A DNA stretch of 59,702 bases from Phycisphaerae bacterium (lineage in GTDB: Bacteria; Planctomycetota; Phycisphaerae; Phycisphaerales; SM1A02), in the NCBI GenBank assembly GCA_016795065.1, contig JAEUIU010000057.1:1-59702 (forward strand), written 5' to 3'. Under the pieces are notes generated by a model. The model saw nothing but the letters and a program-made list of their open reading frames with translations. It was not told the DNA's origin and did not search any database. Both the position numbers and the translations under genes were made by a program. Positions 46,657-54,800 of this stretch are shown one piece after another (the stretch's first letter is position 1; the number at the start of each line of letters is the position of its first letter).

Positions 46657-48489
46657 TCAGTCCAGCTTGAACTGCGACAGGTAGCTCTCGTCGCGCTCGG
46701 CACCGCCGCCGGGCTGTTCCTCCTTCAGCAAGACGAACCGCTCCAGCACGAGGACATCCATGTTCGTCCCCATGAAGCAGCGATAGGCATCCTCCGGCGT
46801 GCAGACGATCGGCTCGCCGCGCACATTGAAACTCGTGTTGACGATGACAGGGCACCCCGTGCGTCGCTCGAAGGCCTTGAGCAACCGGTAGTACCGGCCG
46901 TGCCGTTCCTCGTCGACGGTCTGCACCCGCGCTGACCAGTCGACGTGGGTGATCGCCGGCACGACCGAGCGGACCTGCTTCAGCTTCTCAAGACCTCGGG
47001 CCGTCGCGTCGGCCTCGCCCGGCAGCCGCTTCGACTCGGCCACATTGGCCACGAGAAGCATGTATGGGCTCGGCTGCCCTGGCTTCATCTGGAAGTACTC
47101 ATGCACGCGCTCCTCAAGGACGCACGGCGCGAAGGGCCGGAACGACTCGCGGAACTTGATCTTCAGGTTCATCGTCGACTGCATCGCCCGCGAACGGGCG
47201 TCGCCCAGAATGCTCCGCGAGCCAAGGGCCCGTGGGCCGAATTCCATCCGCCCTTGCACCCAGCCGACGACCTTCTCCGAAGCCATGAGTCCGGCGACGT
47301 GGTCGACGAGTTCCTCCTCATCGTCGAAATGACGATAGACGGCGCCGCGAGCATCGAGGAAGGAGCGGATGCTGGCCTCGTCCGGCCGCGGCCCGAGCAG
47401 CGAGCCGCGCTGTGTGTCGGTTGGCACGGCAACGCGCGACTTTCCTAACAGTTGGTGCCACACGAAGAGCGCGGTCCCTAACGCGCCGCCCGCATCGCCC
47501 GCCGCCGGCTGGATCCAGATGTCATCGAAGGGACCTTCGCGCAGGATCGCGCCGTTGCCGACGCAGTTGAGGGCGACTCCGCCGGCGAGGCAGAGGTACT
47601 TCGCTCCCGTCACACGGTGGGCATGGCGGGCGCAGCGGAGCATGATCAACTCGGTGACGCGCTGGATGCTCGCGGCAAGGTCCATCTCGCGCTCGGTGAT
47701 CGGCGCCTCGGGCTCGCGCGGCGGTCCGCCGAAGAGCTCATGAAACCGCGGGCCGGTCATGGTCAGTCCCTGGCAATAGTTGAAGTAGGACATGTCCATG
47801 CGGAAGGACCCGTCCTCCTTCACATCGATCAGACGCCTGAGGATGAGGTCGACGTAGCGCGGCTCGCCGTAGGGGGCGAGGCCCATGAGCTTGTACTCGC
47901 CGGAGTTCACCCGGAAGCCGGTGTAGTAGGTGAAGGCCGAATAGAGGAGGCCCAGCGAGTGGGGAAAGCGAATCTCGTGGCTGAGCTCGATCCGGTTCCC
48001 GCGGCCCACGCCGAGGCTCGTCGTGGTCCATTCGCCGACGCCGTCGAGGGTGAGGATCGCCGCCTCATCAAAGGGGCTCGGAAAGAAGGCGCTGGCCGCG
48101 TGTGACTCGTGATGTTCGACGAAGACGATGCCGCGTGAATAGCCCGGCATGCGCTTGCGGATGTTGCGAGGAAGGTGCAGCTTCTCGTGGAGCCACAACG
48201 GCATGGCCGACGCGAAGGATCGGAAACCCCTCGGAGCGAACGCGAGATAGGTCTCCAGCAGCCGCTCGAACTTCAGGATCGGCTTGTCGTAGAAGCCGAC
48301 GTAATCGAGCTCCTCCGGTCGCAGTCCCGCCTCGGCGAGGCAATACTCGACGGCGTGCATTGGGAAGCGATGATCATGCTTCACCCGCGTGAACCGTTCC
48401 TCCTGGGCCGCGGCGACGATCACACCGTCGACAACCAGGGCGGCTGCCGAGTCGTGGTAGTAGGCGGAGATGCCGAGGATCGCTGTCAT
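46657..48489 (-). CDS. NodU/CmcH-family O-carbamoyltransferase
   Basis: 610 residues. Transfers a carbamoyl group from carbamoyl phosphate to a hydroxyl via a carbamoyl-adenylate. N-terminal actin-like Kae1-type domain: ILGISAYYHDSAAALVVDG, then HHESHAASAFFPSP with the metal-binding His pair, ILTLDGVGEW, and LAGGVALNCVGNG. C-terminal YrdC-like carbamoyltransferase domain: GRMEFGPRALGSRSILGDAR and CPVIVNTSFNVRGEPIV. SxtI of the saxitoxin cluster is in this family. The operon partners (SGNH hydrolase, SxtJ, DUF5989) suggest carbamoylation of an envelope glycan or lipid rather than a toxin. Confidence 0.94.
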   Translation of the reverse strand: MTAILGISAYYHDSAAALVVDGVIVAAAQEERFTRVKHDHRFPMHAVEYCLAEAGLRPEELDYVGFYDKPILKFERLLETYLAFAPRGFRSFASAMPLWLHEKLHLPRNIRKRMPGYSRGIVFVEHHESHAASAFFPSPFDEAAILTLDGVGEWTTTSLGVGRGNRIELSHEIRFPHSLGLLYSAFTYYTGFRVNSGEYKLMGLAPYGEPRYVDLILRRLIDVKEDGSFRMDMSYFNYCQGLTMTGPRFHELFGGPPREPEAPITEREMDLAASIQRVTELIMLRCARHAHRVTGAKYLCLAGGVALNCVGNGAILREGPFDDIWIQPAAGDAGGALGTALFVWHQLLGKSRVAVPTDTQRGSLLGPRPDEASIRSFLDARGAVYRHFDDEEELVDHVAGLMASEKVVGWVQGRMEFGPRALGSRSILGDARSRAMQSTMNLKIKFRESFRPFAPCVLEERVHEYFQMKPGQPSPYMLLVANVAESKRLPGEADATARGLEKLKQVRSVVPAITHVDWSARVQTVDEERHGRYYRLLKAFERRTGCPVIVNTSFNVRGEPIVCTPEDAYRCFMGTNMDVLVLERFVLLKEEQPGGGAERDESYLSQFKLD

Positions 48490-48502
48490 GGCTGGCGCAT
48501 CG

Positions 48503-50596
48503 TCATGGCTGGCGCATCAGGGCTCGATAGGCGTTGGCGTTCGGGCCGCGAAGCCCCTCGTCGATGATGGCCGCTGCGCGATCCGCTCGCCCCGTGGCCC
48601 AATACGCCCGGACCAATGCCTCATCGGCCGTGACGAGCGAACCGGGTGGAAGTTTCGGACGGGCACCCTCAAAGAACGTGATCGATGGCTCCAGCTCGCC
48701 GCGAATCTGATGCAGAAGCCCCGCCCAGAATTCAGCCGCGCCCGACGGGCTGCGATCATGGGCGATCAGGAACGAAGCTCGCTCGATCGCCTTCGCTGCG
48801 GCCTGCAGGTCCTCGGCATCGAGCCGGTGCCCTCCCTTCACCGATGCCATGAGCGACTTGTAGGTGTACTCCAAATCCCAGGTGCCGTAGGGAAGAACGG
48901 CACCGTGAGCGCAGCGAAAGAGACGGGCAGCCTCGTCGAAGGCACCGTTCTGAAGGCACGCTTCGGCCACCCATCCGGAGATCGGACGCTCCTCGGTCGC
49001 GTGCGTCGTGACATCAAGCCACTGTTGCATTCCCATGCGGGCGAAGATCGACGCGCTTCGCTCGATCTTGGTGCAGATCTCCTGGTGGTGCTCGAGGAAG
49101 CCGGGATTCGTCTGCTGGAAGAAGGGAATGCCCGCGAGCAGCCGCATCGCGTGCGACGCCGCGAATCGTTCGTAGACGTTGTCGCCAAGGCGAGCCGCAT
49201 AGCTCTCCCAAGACGCAAGCGCCGGAAGGCGTGAGGCATCCACCGGTGCGGCGAACGGTGCCGTCGCGAGCTTCTCGGCGATCGATCGGGCGATGAGGAA
49301 TTGGCCGCGAAGCGACGCATGCACGTGGTCGTCCATGAGCTCCCAACCCGTCGAACCTTCGGGGCTCGCCTCATGGAACGCAGCCTCGAGGTCACAGAGG
49401 ATTCCCCCGCCCGCTCGCGCCGCCCGACGGATCGCCTCGACCGACGAGCTTGGCGGACGCCAAGGCATCGAATCGAGATCGACTGCCTTGCGGAAAGCCG
49501 ACGCCGACTCGGCCTTCCGGTCGGCCCGGAGGAGGGCCTGCCCGCGCACGTAATGGACGGTCGCGTGGTTTGGGGCGAGGTGCAGCGCCTCGTCGATCAG
49601 GGCCAGTGCAGCGGCCGGATCGGCTGGCAGAGCGCCTCGAGCACGCTCGATGAATTCCTGTACCTTCGCCCGCTCGGCGTCACCTAACGACTCGACACTC
49701 GGAGCACCGAGCGGTGCCAGATCGCGCTCGTTCGATGGCGGCGTGCAGACGACGATCGGCACGCCTCGGCCCGCGCAGCGGTCGACCATCGCGCCGACGA
49801 AGGTCTCGAGATTTCGTTCGGCCGCGGAGCGCAACGGATCGTCCGGAGCGATGGACGACTGCCCCATCATCGTTTCCATCAGTGTCCGAGCCGTGTTCGG
49901 CGGTGCCGGGCGCCACGAATCGATCATTTGGGCGATGCCTAACGATCGGGTCGCTCGGATCAGGCGGATCATCCACGGCGAGCGGCCGGCACTATGCAGC
50001 GACGCGACCCCGTAGGCGCCGTAGAACTCGTTGTTTCCGAGGTAGGCGATGACCAGATCGGGCTCGTGGTCGAGTGCCTCGGTGAGGATGCCCAACACCG
50101 GAAACGAAGCCACGGCCGTCACGCCAAGATTGATGACCTCCACCTGCCGATCCGGCCACTGGTCGGCGAGCATGCGCTGAAGAAACGCTCCGGCCGAGAG
50201 CGGACGAATGTAGGGATTTCCCTTCGCCGCCGACTCGCCGACGATCACGATGCGAAAGGTCTTCGCAGGCTTCGGCGAAACGAATGCGGTCGGGTCAAGC
50301 GAGCCTGGATTGGAACGGTTGGTGAAGAAGTAGGAGTTCGGTCCGCCATGGTCGGTGACGATCAGGGCCGAGCCATCAGGGAACCGGCCGGCCTCGACGA
50401 AGGTCGGGCGATAGCCGCCGAAACCGGCGATACGACAGGCGATCTCGATCGACCCGACGATGAGCAGGGTGAGAACGAACGAGACGAGGAGCAGGACGAG
50501 CCTTCGATGGCGCTGGAGACGACCCGACCTCGCATGCGGTTGGGCCCGCGGCGCGGCCGGTGGTGCAAGCGTCTCGTCGTTGTCGGAAGTCCCCAT
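48503..50596 (-). CDS. SGNH-hydrolase-like membrane protein with TPR segment
   Basis: 697 residues. One N-terminal membrane helix (RLVLLLVSFVLTLLIVGSIE) anchors a periplasmic SGNH/GDSL-type domain: nucleophile Ser in VGESAAKGNP (about residue 118), block III Asn in LGNNEFYGA and the Asp/His pair in MDDHVHASLRGQ (about 430). A TPR-like insertion (about 320-380: HATVHYVRGQALLRADRKAE) splits the domain, and the C-terminal ~260 residues are helical. First gene of the operon, 13 bp before the carbamoyltransferase. Likely an esterase or O-acyl-type modifying enzyme acting on a carbamoylated or acylated glycan; substrate unknown. Confidence 0.85.
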   Translation of the reverse strand: MGTSDNDETLAPPAAPRAQPHARSGRLQRHRRLVLLLVSFVLTLLIVGSIEIACRIAGFGGYRPTFVEAGRFPDGSALIVTDHGGPNSYFFTNRSNPGSLDPTAFVSPKPAKTFRIVIVGESAAKGNPYIRPLSAGAFLQRMLADQWPDRQVEVINLGVTAVASFPVLGILTEALDHEPDLVIAYLGNNEFYGAYGVASLHSAGRSPWMIRLIRATRSLGIAQMIDSWRPAPPNTARTLMETMMGQSSIAPDDPLRSAAERNLETFVGAMVDRCAGRGVPIVVCTPPSNERDLAPLGAPSVESLGDAERAKVQEFIERARGALPADPAAALALIDEALHLAPNHATVHYVRGQALLRADRKAESASAFRKAVDLDSMPWRPPSSSVEAIRRAARAGGGILCDLEAAFHEASPEGSTGWELMDDHVHASLRGQFLIARSIAEKLATAPFAAPVDASRLPALASWESYAARLGDNVYERFAASHAMRLLAGIPFFQQTNPGFLEHHQEICTKIERSASIFARMGMQQWLDVTTHATEERPISGWVAEACLQNGAFDEAARLFRCAHGAVLPYGTWDLEYTYKSLMASVKGGHRLDAEDLQAAAKAIERASFLIAHDRSPSGAAEFWAGLLHQIRGELEPSITFFEGARPKLPPGSLVTADEALVRAYWATGRADRAAAIIDEGLRGPNANAYRALMRQP

Positions 50597-50779
50597 CGGG
50601 TGTGCTTGGCCTGTTCGAGGGTTCGACGAGTGGGCGATTCGTCCGCAGGCAGATTCTCTCGCGCGTCCTGCGTCGCGCCCGAGAGACTACTCTAACGCCC
50701 AGTTGCACCGCAGCGTTTGCGGACCACCTCTGGCCATCACCATGCCGGATTGCCGGTCCGGAATAGCCCTAAAGGACCC

Positions 50780-51205
50780 ATGCCGATGTCGGATGAAAAT
50801 TGGTCGCCCATGAAAGGTCTTGGCCGAGCGGCCCTGTCGCTCGTTTGGCGCGGAGCGATTGCCCTCGGCTTGTGGCTCGGACTCTTGTGGGGCTTTCACG
50901 CCGTCTTCATCGTTGGCCTCGGCATTCGGGTCCTTCCCTATCTGATCCTCTTTGGCTTCGGCCTCCTCGCGGGCAGCCTCATTGGCCCGTTGCTCGGCCG
51001 ACACCTCGACGAGCGGGCTGGATTCGTGAGCCCCCTGCTCACCTGCCTCGCCGGCGCCGTCGCTGCGGCGGTCGTTCTTGGCGGCGATGCCCTCTTCGCC
51101 CAAATGGTCGAGCCGACGGGCGACCATGTTCGCTACCTCATCACCGGATCGACGATGGTCGTCGCCCTGGGTTGGCTTGTGAAGTTCACCCTCATCGAAA
51201 CCTGA
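50780..51205 (+). CDS. Small integral membrane protein
   Basis: 141 residues from the ATG at 50780, with AAGGA 4-5 nt upstream. Four hydrophobic segments: LVWRGAIALGLWLGLLWGF, VLPYLILFGFGLLAGSLIGP, FVSPLLTCLAGAVAAAVVLG and YLITGSTMVVALGWLVKFTL. No family recognised. It is 36 bp upstream of the beta-barrel gene and probably co-transcribed with it. Confidence 0.75.
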   Translation: MPMSDENWSPMKGLGRAALSLVWRGAIALGLWLGLLWGFHAVFIVGLGIRVLPYLILFGFGLLAGSLIGPLLGRHLDERAGFVSPLLTCLAGAVAAAVVLGGDALFAQMVEPTGDHVRYLITGSTMVVALGWLVKFTLIET

Positions 51206-51241
51206 CCGCCCCCACCGGTTTCTTCGGATTGGTAACACACC

Positions 51242-52192
51242 ATGACTGCACGTACGACGCTTCCACTTCTCACGCTGTTCTCTCTTGGCCTTACTGCAAC
51301 GGCTTTCGCTGCGGCACCGGAGGAACCCCAGGCTTCTGACCGCGCCGTCAAGGTCACCATCGGTGGCGGCTATCTCCATCAGTTCGACACGGACTTCGAT
51401 GACGAGGGGTCGCTTTCGGTCGACCGCGGCTACGGCGCGGTCGGATCGAGCTTCGAGCTGAGCCCTGCCCTGAGTCTTGGGCTGCGCGTGGCGTGGGAAG
51501 GCGCGTGGTACCGCTTCGAGCCCGAGGCCGGCGGGGCGATGCCGCTCTCGCTTGGCTCCGGTGCGAGTCCCTGGCACTCGGTGCAGGGCGTGCAGTTGGG
51601 CGGACGGCTCGGCTGGTCCATCGACGACCATTGGCAACTCTCCGCGGGCGTCTTTGGAAGCGCGGCGGGCGAACCCGATGCCGATGCCGGCGACTCGCTC
51701 AGCTTCGGCGGCACGCTCGCCGCCGCGTATCGGGCCAGCGACCGCCTGACGATCGGCGGCGGCGTGCTCATCGCAAGTCAGATCGAGGACGATGCCCTCG
51801 TGATCCCGCTCTTCGTCCTCGACTGGCGCATCACCGATTCGCTCCGACTCAGCAATGTCGCCGGTCCCGAGGCCTACCCGACCGGCGCTGGACTTGAGCT
51901 TCTCTGCCAGGCGTGGGAGGGTTGGGAGTTCGGCATCGGCGGCCGTTGGGAATCGCGTCGCTTCCGACTTGACGACACGGGCCCGGCTCCGAATGGCGTC
52001 GGCGAGGACAGTGGCCTCGGCCTCTGGCTTCGGGCCGGCGTGCGCCCGATCGATGCCCTGCGCATCGACCTTCTTGTCGGCATGATGGTGTCCGAAGAAC
52101 TTGAGCTCAGCGACCGCAACGGCAACGAGCTGGCCACGAGCGATCTCGACCCGTCACCCTTTCTGGCGTGCTTTGTGAGCTATCGATTTTGA
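51242..52192 (+). CDS. Outer-membrane beta-barrel protein
   Basis: 316 residues. A signal peptide (SLGLTATAFAAA, cleavage near residue 24) is followed by alternating amphipathic strands typical of a DUF6268-like barrel: VKVTIGGGYLHQFDTD, FELSPALSLGLRVAWEGAWY, LSAGVFGSA. The chain ends in FLACFVSYRF, a C-terminal Phe signature recognised by BAM. Converges on and overlaps the RCK-RyR gene by 13 bp. Confidence 0.82.
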   Translation: MTARTTLPLLTLFSLGLTATAFAAAPEEPQASDRAVKVTIGGGYLHQFDTDFDDEGSLSVDRGYGAVGSSFELSPALSLGLRVAWEGAWYRFEPEAGGAMPLSLGSGASPWHSVQGVQLGGRLGWSIDDHWQLSAGVFGSAAGEPDADAGDSLSFGGTLAAAYRASDRLTIGGGVLIASQIEDDALVIPLFVLDWRITDSLRLSNVAGPEAYPTGAGLELLCQAWEGWEFGIGGRWESRRFRLDDTGPAPNGVGEDSGLGLWLRAGVRPIDALRIDLLVGMMVSEELELSDRNGNELATSDLDPSPFLACFVSYRF

Positions 52193-54225
52193 CGGGGATC
52201 ATCCCCAAACGGCGCCCAAGCCAGCGGCTCGATCGCGATCGTGGAGGTGATCCGAAGCGCATCGAGGATCGCCTGAATCTGGTCCTCGTCCTTTTGCCGT
52301 TCCGCCCGAGGCAGATGGTCCCAGTCGACGATTGCGGTCCGTTGGCGCCTGACATCATCGCGCGGTCCATAGGTCCAGCCTGACAGCAGGCGCTCAGCAA
52401 GCCATCGGTTGTGCTCCATGCGCTGGATCGTGAGCCGCTGGGTGTCGGTCACCGTGGGGGCCATGGAGGGTGTCACGTCGCCCGGCAGCCGGCGCGTCAG
52501 GGCGTACCCCAGCGTGGCGAACTTGATGCTGGCATGCATCGCCGCGGAGAGGTTGGAGCGGCGGGCCCACCGTTCGAGATCCCCAAACTGTCCGCCAGTC
52601 GAGGTCGGATTCGGGTAGCGCTCGGCGTATCGTCGGGCGATCGCCTGGGCCAACTCCTGTTCGCCCGACCAGGTGAGCGCGTCGTAGGAACAGAGCTGGG
52701 TGAGATCGCCGAAGGTCCTCAGCCGGCCGCGCTCCACCGATTCGCCGAGGACCTTCCGATAGGGCACGTGGGCGAAGATGGTGACGGGACGCACTCCCGG
52801 CCGGTACGCGCCTTTCGTGCGCAGCCGTGCCCGAAGCTCGTGATCGAGCTCGTACGCCACGCTGCAGTTTTTCTCGTCGTCCTCGGCACACACGAATACG
52901 ACCGGTTTGACTCCTTCGCGATGGGCGATCTCGGCGATGCGGTCAACCGCACCGGACGCGAGCAACTCGCCATCGTGCTCGGCGAAGCCACCGTTCACGA
53001 CGAACCCGATGCCGCGATCGGCTGCCGAGGGTGCCTCGACGTCACGCACCGCGACACCGTAAGACCAGTGGTCCATGGCCTCGGGCGGGTCCCATGGATC
53101 CCACCGCGACGCACCGGGGGGAGCGTGAAAGAGCCGCTGATACGTCGCCCGGAACTCCGAGACCGCCTCGCGATCGCGCGGCGAATGGACGATGGTCATG
53201 CGCGACCGCTTCAGGTTCTCGAAATGAGCAAACTCGGCGATCTGCGTCGCGAGCACCTGGGCCATCGGTCCCATGCCGATGATCACCGCATGCAACATCT
53301 CGTGCGGTTGACGGGGTCGAAGTTCCGGATGCGGAAGGTGACGAAGAACCACGTCCGCCGCGGCACGATGAAGGATGTTGAACGCCCGGACATCGATCAC
53401 GGGCTCTGGACCAGCGGCAGCCTCCAGGAGGAGTCCCAGATCAGCCCGGCGCAAGTGGGCGAAGGCCTTGGGTTGCGGCTCGTCGGGGCGTCGGTGCTCG
53501 CCGATCACCTCCAGCAGGTCGCGCACCCCCTCAACGTTGGCTTCGTCCGAGCCGGTCGCGAAGAACACCGCCTCCGCGCGCTCGGCTCGGACGCGCTTCA
53601 GGAGCCGTTCGTCGGTGGCATCGCCGTGAACGACGATCGCTCCCCGTTCGCGGGCGGCGTCCGCCAACGGATTCTCCTTGTCGTGCTCGATCACCACGAC
53701 CCTGCGGCGCAGGCCGCCTCGCCGCCGCCCGAGATCCTGCAGCAGGGCGAAGCCGGTTCGGCCCAGACCTGCGATGACGACGTGTCCGCGAATCCTGTGC
53801 AGAAGGGCCAGATGAATCGAGTCGGCGAAGAGTTGACTCAAGGCCTCGATGGCCACCAGCACCACCGTTGCGAGGGCGCACAGCCGCGACGCATGAATGA
53901 ACTCATTCTGGCCCGCGTCGGCCGGAGCGTTGAGCGAGATCTGTTGGGCAGCCAAGTAGACCGCGTTGATGAACTTCGCCACGGCGCCATCCGCGGGAAG
54001 CACGGCTGTCTGGCCGGCTGATCCCGGCGTGGGCGCCGCTCCCTGCTGAATGCACCATCCGATGATGCCCAGGACGATTGCCGCACTGGCCACCGCCAGC
54101 AGGATCCAAGGCTTGGCTCGCTTTCCGTTCGGCACGCCAGCGGGAACGCGGTCGCCCGCGTACGCCCAGCCACTCAGGGCAAGCAGCACCAACGCCAAGC
54201 AGACCAGGAGAATTTGTCCCACCAT
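52180..54225 (-). CDS. RCK/TrkA-N protein with C-terminal RyR domain
   Basis: 681 residues from the ATG at 54225; an upstream GTG (54246) is possible. The N-terminus has three hydrophobic segments: ILLVCLALVLLALSGWAYAG, ILLAVASAAIVLGIIGW and CALATVVLVAIEALSQLFA. The last two, around AVYLAAQQISLNAPA, resemble a degenerate ion-channel pore module without a TVGYG filter. A TrkA-N/RCK Rossmann domain (HVVIAGLGRTGFALLQDLG, acidic VVVIEHD) follows, then a second one (AVIIGMGPMAQVLATQIAEF). Residues ~605-665 (HNRWLAERLLSGWTYGPRDD and LPRAERQKDEDQI) match the ryanodine-receptor RyR repeat. RyR plus TrkA-N is known from predicted nucleotide-signal-linked systems. Probable ligand-gated membrane sensor or transporter regulator. 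Confidence 0.85.
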   Translation of the reverse strand: MVGQILLVCLALVLLALSGWAYAGDRVPAGVPNGKRAKPWILLAVASAAIVLGIIGWCIQQGAAPTPGSAGQTAVLPADGAVAKFINAVYLAAQQISLNAPADAGQNEFIHASRLCALATVVLVAIEALSQLFADSIHLALLHRIRGHVVIAGLGRTGFALLQDLGRRRGGLRRRVVVIEHDKENPLADAARERGAIVVHGDATDERLLKRVRAERAEAVFFATGSDEANVEGVRDLLEVIGEHRRPDEPQPKAFAHLRRADLGLLLEAAAGPEPVIDVRAFNILHRAAADVVLRHLPHPELRPRQPHEMLHAVIIGMGPMAQVLATQIAEFAHFENLKRSRMTIVHSPRDREAVSEFRATYQRLFHAPPGASRWDPWDPPEAMDHWSYGVAVRDVEAPSAADRGIGFVVNGGFAEHDGELLASGAVDRIAEIAHREGVKPVVFVCAEDDEKNCSVAYELDHELRARLRTKGAYRPGVRPVTIFAHVPYRKVLGESVERGRLRTFGDLTQLCSYDALTWSGEQELAQAIARRYAERYPNPTSTGGQFGDLERWARRSNLSAAMHASIKFATLGYALTRRLPGDVTPSMAPTVTDTQRLTIQRMEHNRWLAERLLSGWTYGPRDDVRRQRTAIVDWDHLPRAERQKDEDQIQAILDALRITSTIAIEPLAWAPFGDDPRQNR

Positions 54226-54339
54226 ATGGCTGTTTCCAGGCGACACGCAATCGACACGATGATGCTCACGCGGAAAGGAAGGCTACATCTCCCGGTCCGG
54301 AACCGCCAGCCGATGGCGACAGAGCTCGTGACTCCTTGC

Positions 54340-54800
54340 TCAATGCCGTATCGGCAACCGGAAGACATCCAAGCGATCGAGGACCGGAATCGAAGCCTGC
54401 TGCTCGGCGCTCAGTAGCCCGCGCAGCCGCGAGATGACATGGGCGTTCAATTCCTCCCGCTCAAACTGGGCGAGATCCTGACGCATCGCCTCGTCGCCTG
54501 AAGCGGAGTGCTCAGCGTAAAGGTCCTTCGGCTCCCGCGGTTCCGGGCGTGCGTCGGGCTGCATGCGCCGGCAGCAGTCGAGATAGCGGCGATCGAACGC
54601 GGCTCGCGCCTCGACCAGGCGGGCTCGTGTCTCGTCTGGCAGCGACTCAAGTCTGAGAGCCGCCCCGAAGAGTTCCCCTGCATAGCGAAAATCCCTCATT
54701 GCGTTGACGGAGGCGACCAGAAGCAACGCCTCCAGCCGCGGCCTCGCCTCTTCGTCAACCGCTGCGATCAGGACCGCAACGCTGACAGCGGATTCCAAGG
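54340..54800 (-). pseudogene. Displaced C-terminal part of the exported helical protein (frameshift)
   Basis: This frame reads ESAVSVAVLIAAVDEEARP and onward for about 150 codons to a stop at 54340, with the same helical, charged character and codon use as the gene at 54768-56441. It lacks any start of its own near the junction. It begins exactly where that gene runs out of phase: the two frames differ by -1 around 54792-54812 (minus strand CGCCCTTGG). One extra base there would join them into a single protein of about 695 residues. Confidence 0.65.

Noticed and set aside
46657..48489. Saxitoxin-type toxin biosynthesis cluster
   Set aside because: Only the sxtI/J/K-like trio is present; no polyketide synthase, amidinotransferase or other toxin genes are nearby, and the partners suggest an envelope role.
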